A stretch of DNA of 64,000 bases from Paramacrobiotus metropolitanus (lineage: Eukaryota; Tardigrada; Eutardigrada; Parachela; Macrobiotidae), in contig NW_026570413.1 of NCBI RefSeq assembly GCF_019649055.1, positions 62,001 through 126,000 of the forward strand, in the 5' to 3' direction. The position numbers and the translations under genes are program-made. The notes beneath the pieces are model-generated. The model ran no database searches. It was given only the letters and a program-made list of their open reading frames with translations, and was not told the DNA's origin. Shown in pieces: positions 63,226-64,000 of this stretch; within the stretch, counting starts at the first letter, position 1, and each line of letters begins with the position of its first letter.

Positions 63226-64000
63226 AATAACTACGTGGTGAAACTGCTCCAAAGTCTGCTTTTAATGGTTATTCTATGCGCTGAGCACGAATTTTAAGTC
63301 GGTTTGCAAAAAAAATTTCACCGAAAAAGTTATGGAAAACTTGACTTTTCACCGGCATTTTGATCTCAATAACTACGTGGTGAAACTGCTCCAAAGTCTG
63401 CTTTTAAGGTTATTCGATGCGCTGAGCACGAATCTCAAGTCGGTTTGCAAAAAAATTTCACCAGAAAAGTTACTGTCAGACGTGTCACATTTTCGCCATG
63501 TTGTGAGAACTCAATAACTACGTGGTGAAACTGCTCCAAAGTCTGCTTTTAAGGGTTATTCGATGCGCTGAGCACGAATTTTAAGTCGGTTTGCAAAAAA
63601 AATTTCACCGAAAAAGTTATGGAAAACTTGACTTTTCACCGGCATTTTGATCTCAATAACTACGTGGTGAAACTGCTCCAAAGTCTGCTTTTAAGGGTTA
63701 TTCGATGCGCTGAGCACGAATCTGAAATCGGTTTGCAAAAAAAATTTCACCCGAAAAGTTACTGTCAGACGTCACATTTTCGCCATGTTGTCAGAACTCA
63801 ATAACTACGTGGTGAAACTGCTCCAAAGTCTGCTTTTAAGGGTTATTCGATGCGCTGAGCACGAATTTAAGTCGGTTTGCAAAAAAAATTTCACCGAAAA
63901 AAGTTATGGAAAAGTTGCATTTTCACCGGCATTTTGATCTCAATAACTACGTGGTGAAACTGCTCCAAAGTCTGCTTTTAAGGGTTATTCGATGCGCTGA

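Larger units (their letters stand above)
1..64000 (+). repeat. Satellite DNA array, ~145 bp monomer, ~290 bp A/B dimer
   Basis: The whole window is a head-to-tail array of one repeat family in a single orientation. Every monomer has a near-invariant 67 bp core (starting AATAACTACGTGG, ending GAGCACGAAT) and one of two tails. Tail A gives a 147 bp monomer and tail B a 142-144 bp monomer; they usually alternate to give a 289-291 bp dimer. Consecutive dimers start for example at 7090, 7381, 7671, 7960, 8250, 8541 and 8831. Neither array edge is present, so the true array is longer than 64 kb. Arrays of this size and monomer length are typical of eukaryotic centromeric or pericentromeric heterochromatin; the actual location and species are not shown by the sequence. 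I do not recognise the family. Confidence 0.98.
53901..64000 (+). repeat. Array block 8: right-end subfamily
   Basis: Several alleles become common together: B tails ending TTTTGATCTC with one G lost, CAGCTCC cores in A monomers (about 54186, 54769, 55061, 55493, 56929, 58321, 59469, 60339, 60921, 62518), CAGAACTC junctions returning, and CGCCATGGTGTCAG (near 56323, 58433, 59582, 60452, 63209; one earlier near 51973). Private substitutions and indels are more frequent than in the left third. The window ends inside a core, so the array continues. Confidence 0.85.

Noticed and set aside
2761-63804. Many short plus-strand open frames (60-201 codons) with repeated DLNNYVVKLLQSLLLRVIRC peptides
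   Set aside because: They start mostly at TTG or GTG, are shifted by 289/290 bp dimers and homopolymer indels, are cut by TTTTAAGTC variants, and simply reflect a core without stops in one frame. No promoter, Kozak context or constraint is visible.
1-64000. CRISPR array
   Set aside because: The core is 67 bp and the tails are only two recurring types rather than unique spacers of 25-40 bp; there are no cas genes.

Overview
The window is one uninterrupted tandem satellite-DNA array. From base 1 to base 64000 I find no unique sequence, no credible protein-coding gene, no RNA gene and no transposable element, and neither edge of the array is inside the window. The monomer is about 145 bp, so there are roughly 440 copies (64000/145; not counted one by one), all on the same strand and head to tail. 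This points to eukaryotic heterochromatin, such as centromeric, pericentromeric or subtelomeric DNA. I do not recognise the satellite and cannot name the species. In the hand-counted consensus the dinucleotide CG is not depleted (7 per monomer, observed/expected about 1.1-1.3, GC about 40%), which fits a genome without heavy CpG-methylation decay, for example many invertebrates. That is a weak inference.

Each monomer has an almost invariant 67 bp core, which begins AATAACTACGTGG and ends GAGCACGAAT, followed by one of two alternative tails. Tail A (monomer about 147 bp) typically reads CTGAAATCGG, an A-tract, TTTCACCAG, GTTACTGTCAGACGTG, then TTTTCGCCATGTTGT and C/GAGAACTC. Tail B (monomer about 142-144 bp) typically reads TTCAAGTCGG, an A-tract, TTTCACCGA, GTTATGGAAAACTTGAC, then TTTTCACCGGCATTTT and GGATCTC. 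A and B mostly alternate, giving a 289-291 bp dimer, but runs such as B-B and A-A are common. The core carries a conserved imperfect hairpin. A 7 bp inverted repeat (TTTCACC/GGTGAAA) bridges tail B and the next core.

Layout: 1-7089 is mixed, with many B-B runs and old variant haplotypes. Bases 7090-8830 hold six dimers identical except for homopolymer length. Bases 8831-11437 are mixed and include a copy of an earlier segment 2030 bp away. Bases 11438-12450 are again highly uniform. At about 12.45 kb the A tail switches from CAGAACTC to GAGAACTC, and this form dominates to about 55 kb, with rising numbers of TTTTAAGTC B tails, EcoRI-creating A variants, A/B chimeras and small deletions. From about 54-55 kb to the end there is a distinct subfamily (GATCTC lacking one G, CAGCTCC core, CATGGTGTCAG junctions) with the most private changes.

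The many short open frames are by-products of the core lacking stops in one frame. They start mostly at TTG/GTG, are broken by 289/290 bp periodicity and homopolymer indels, and should not be annotated as genes.
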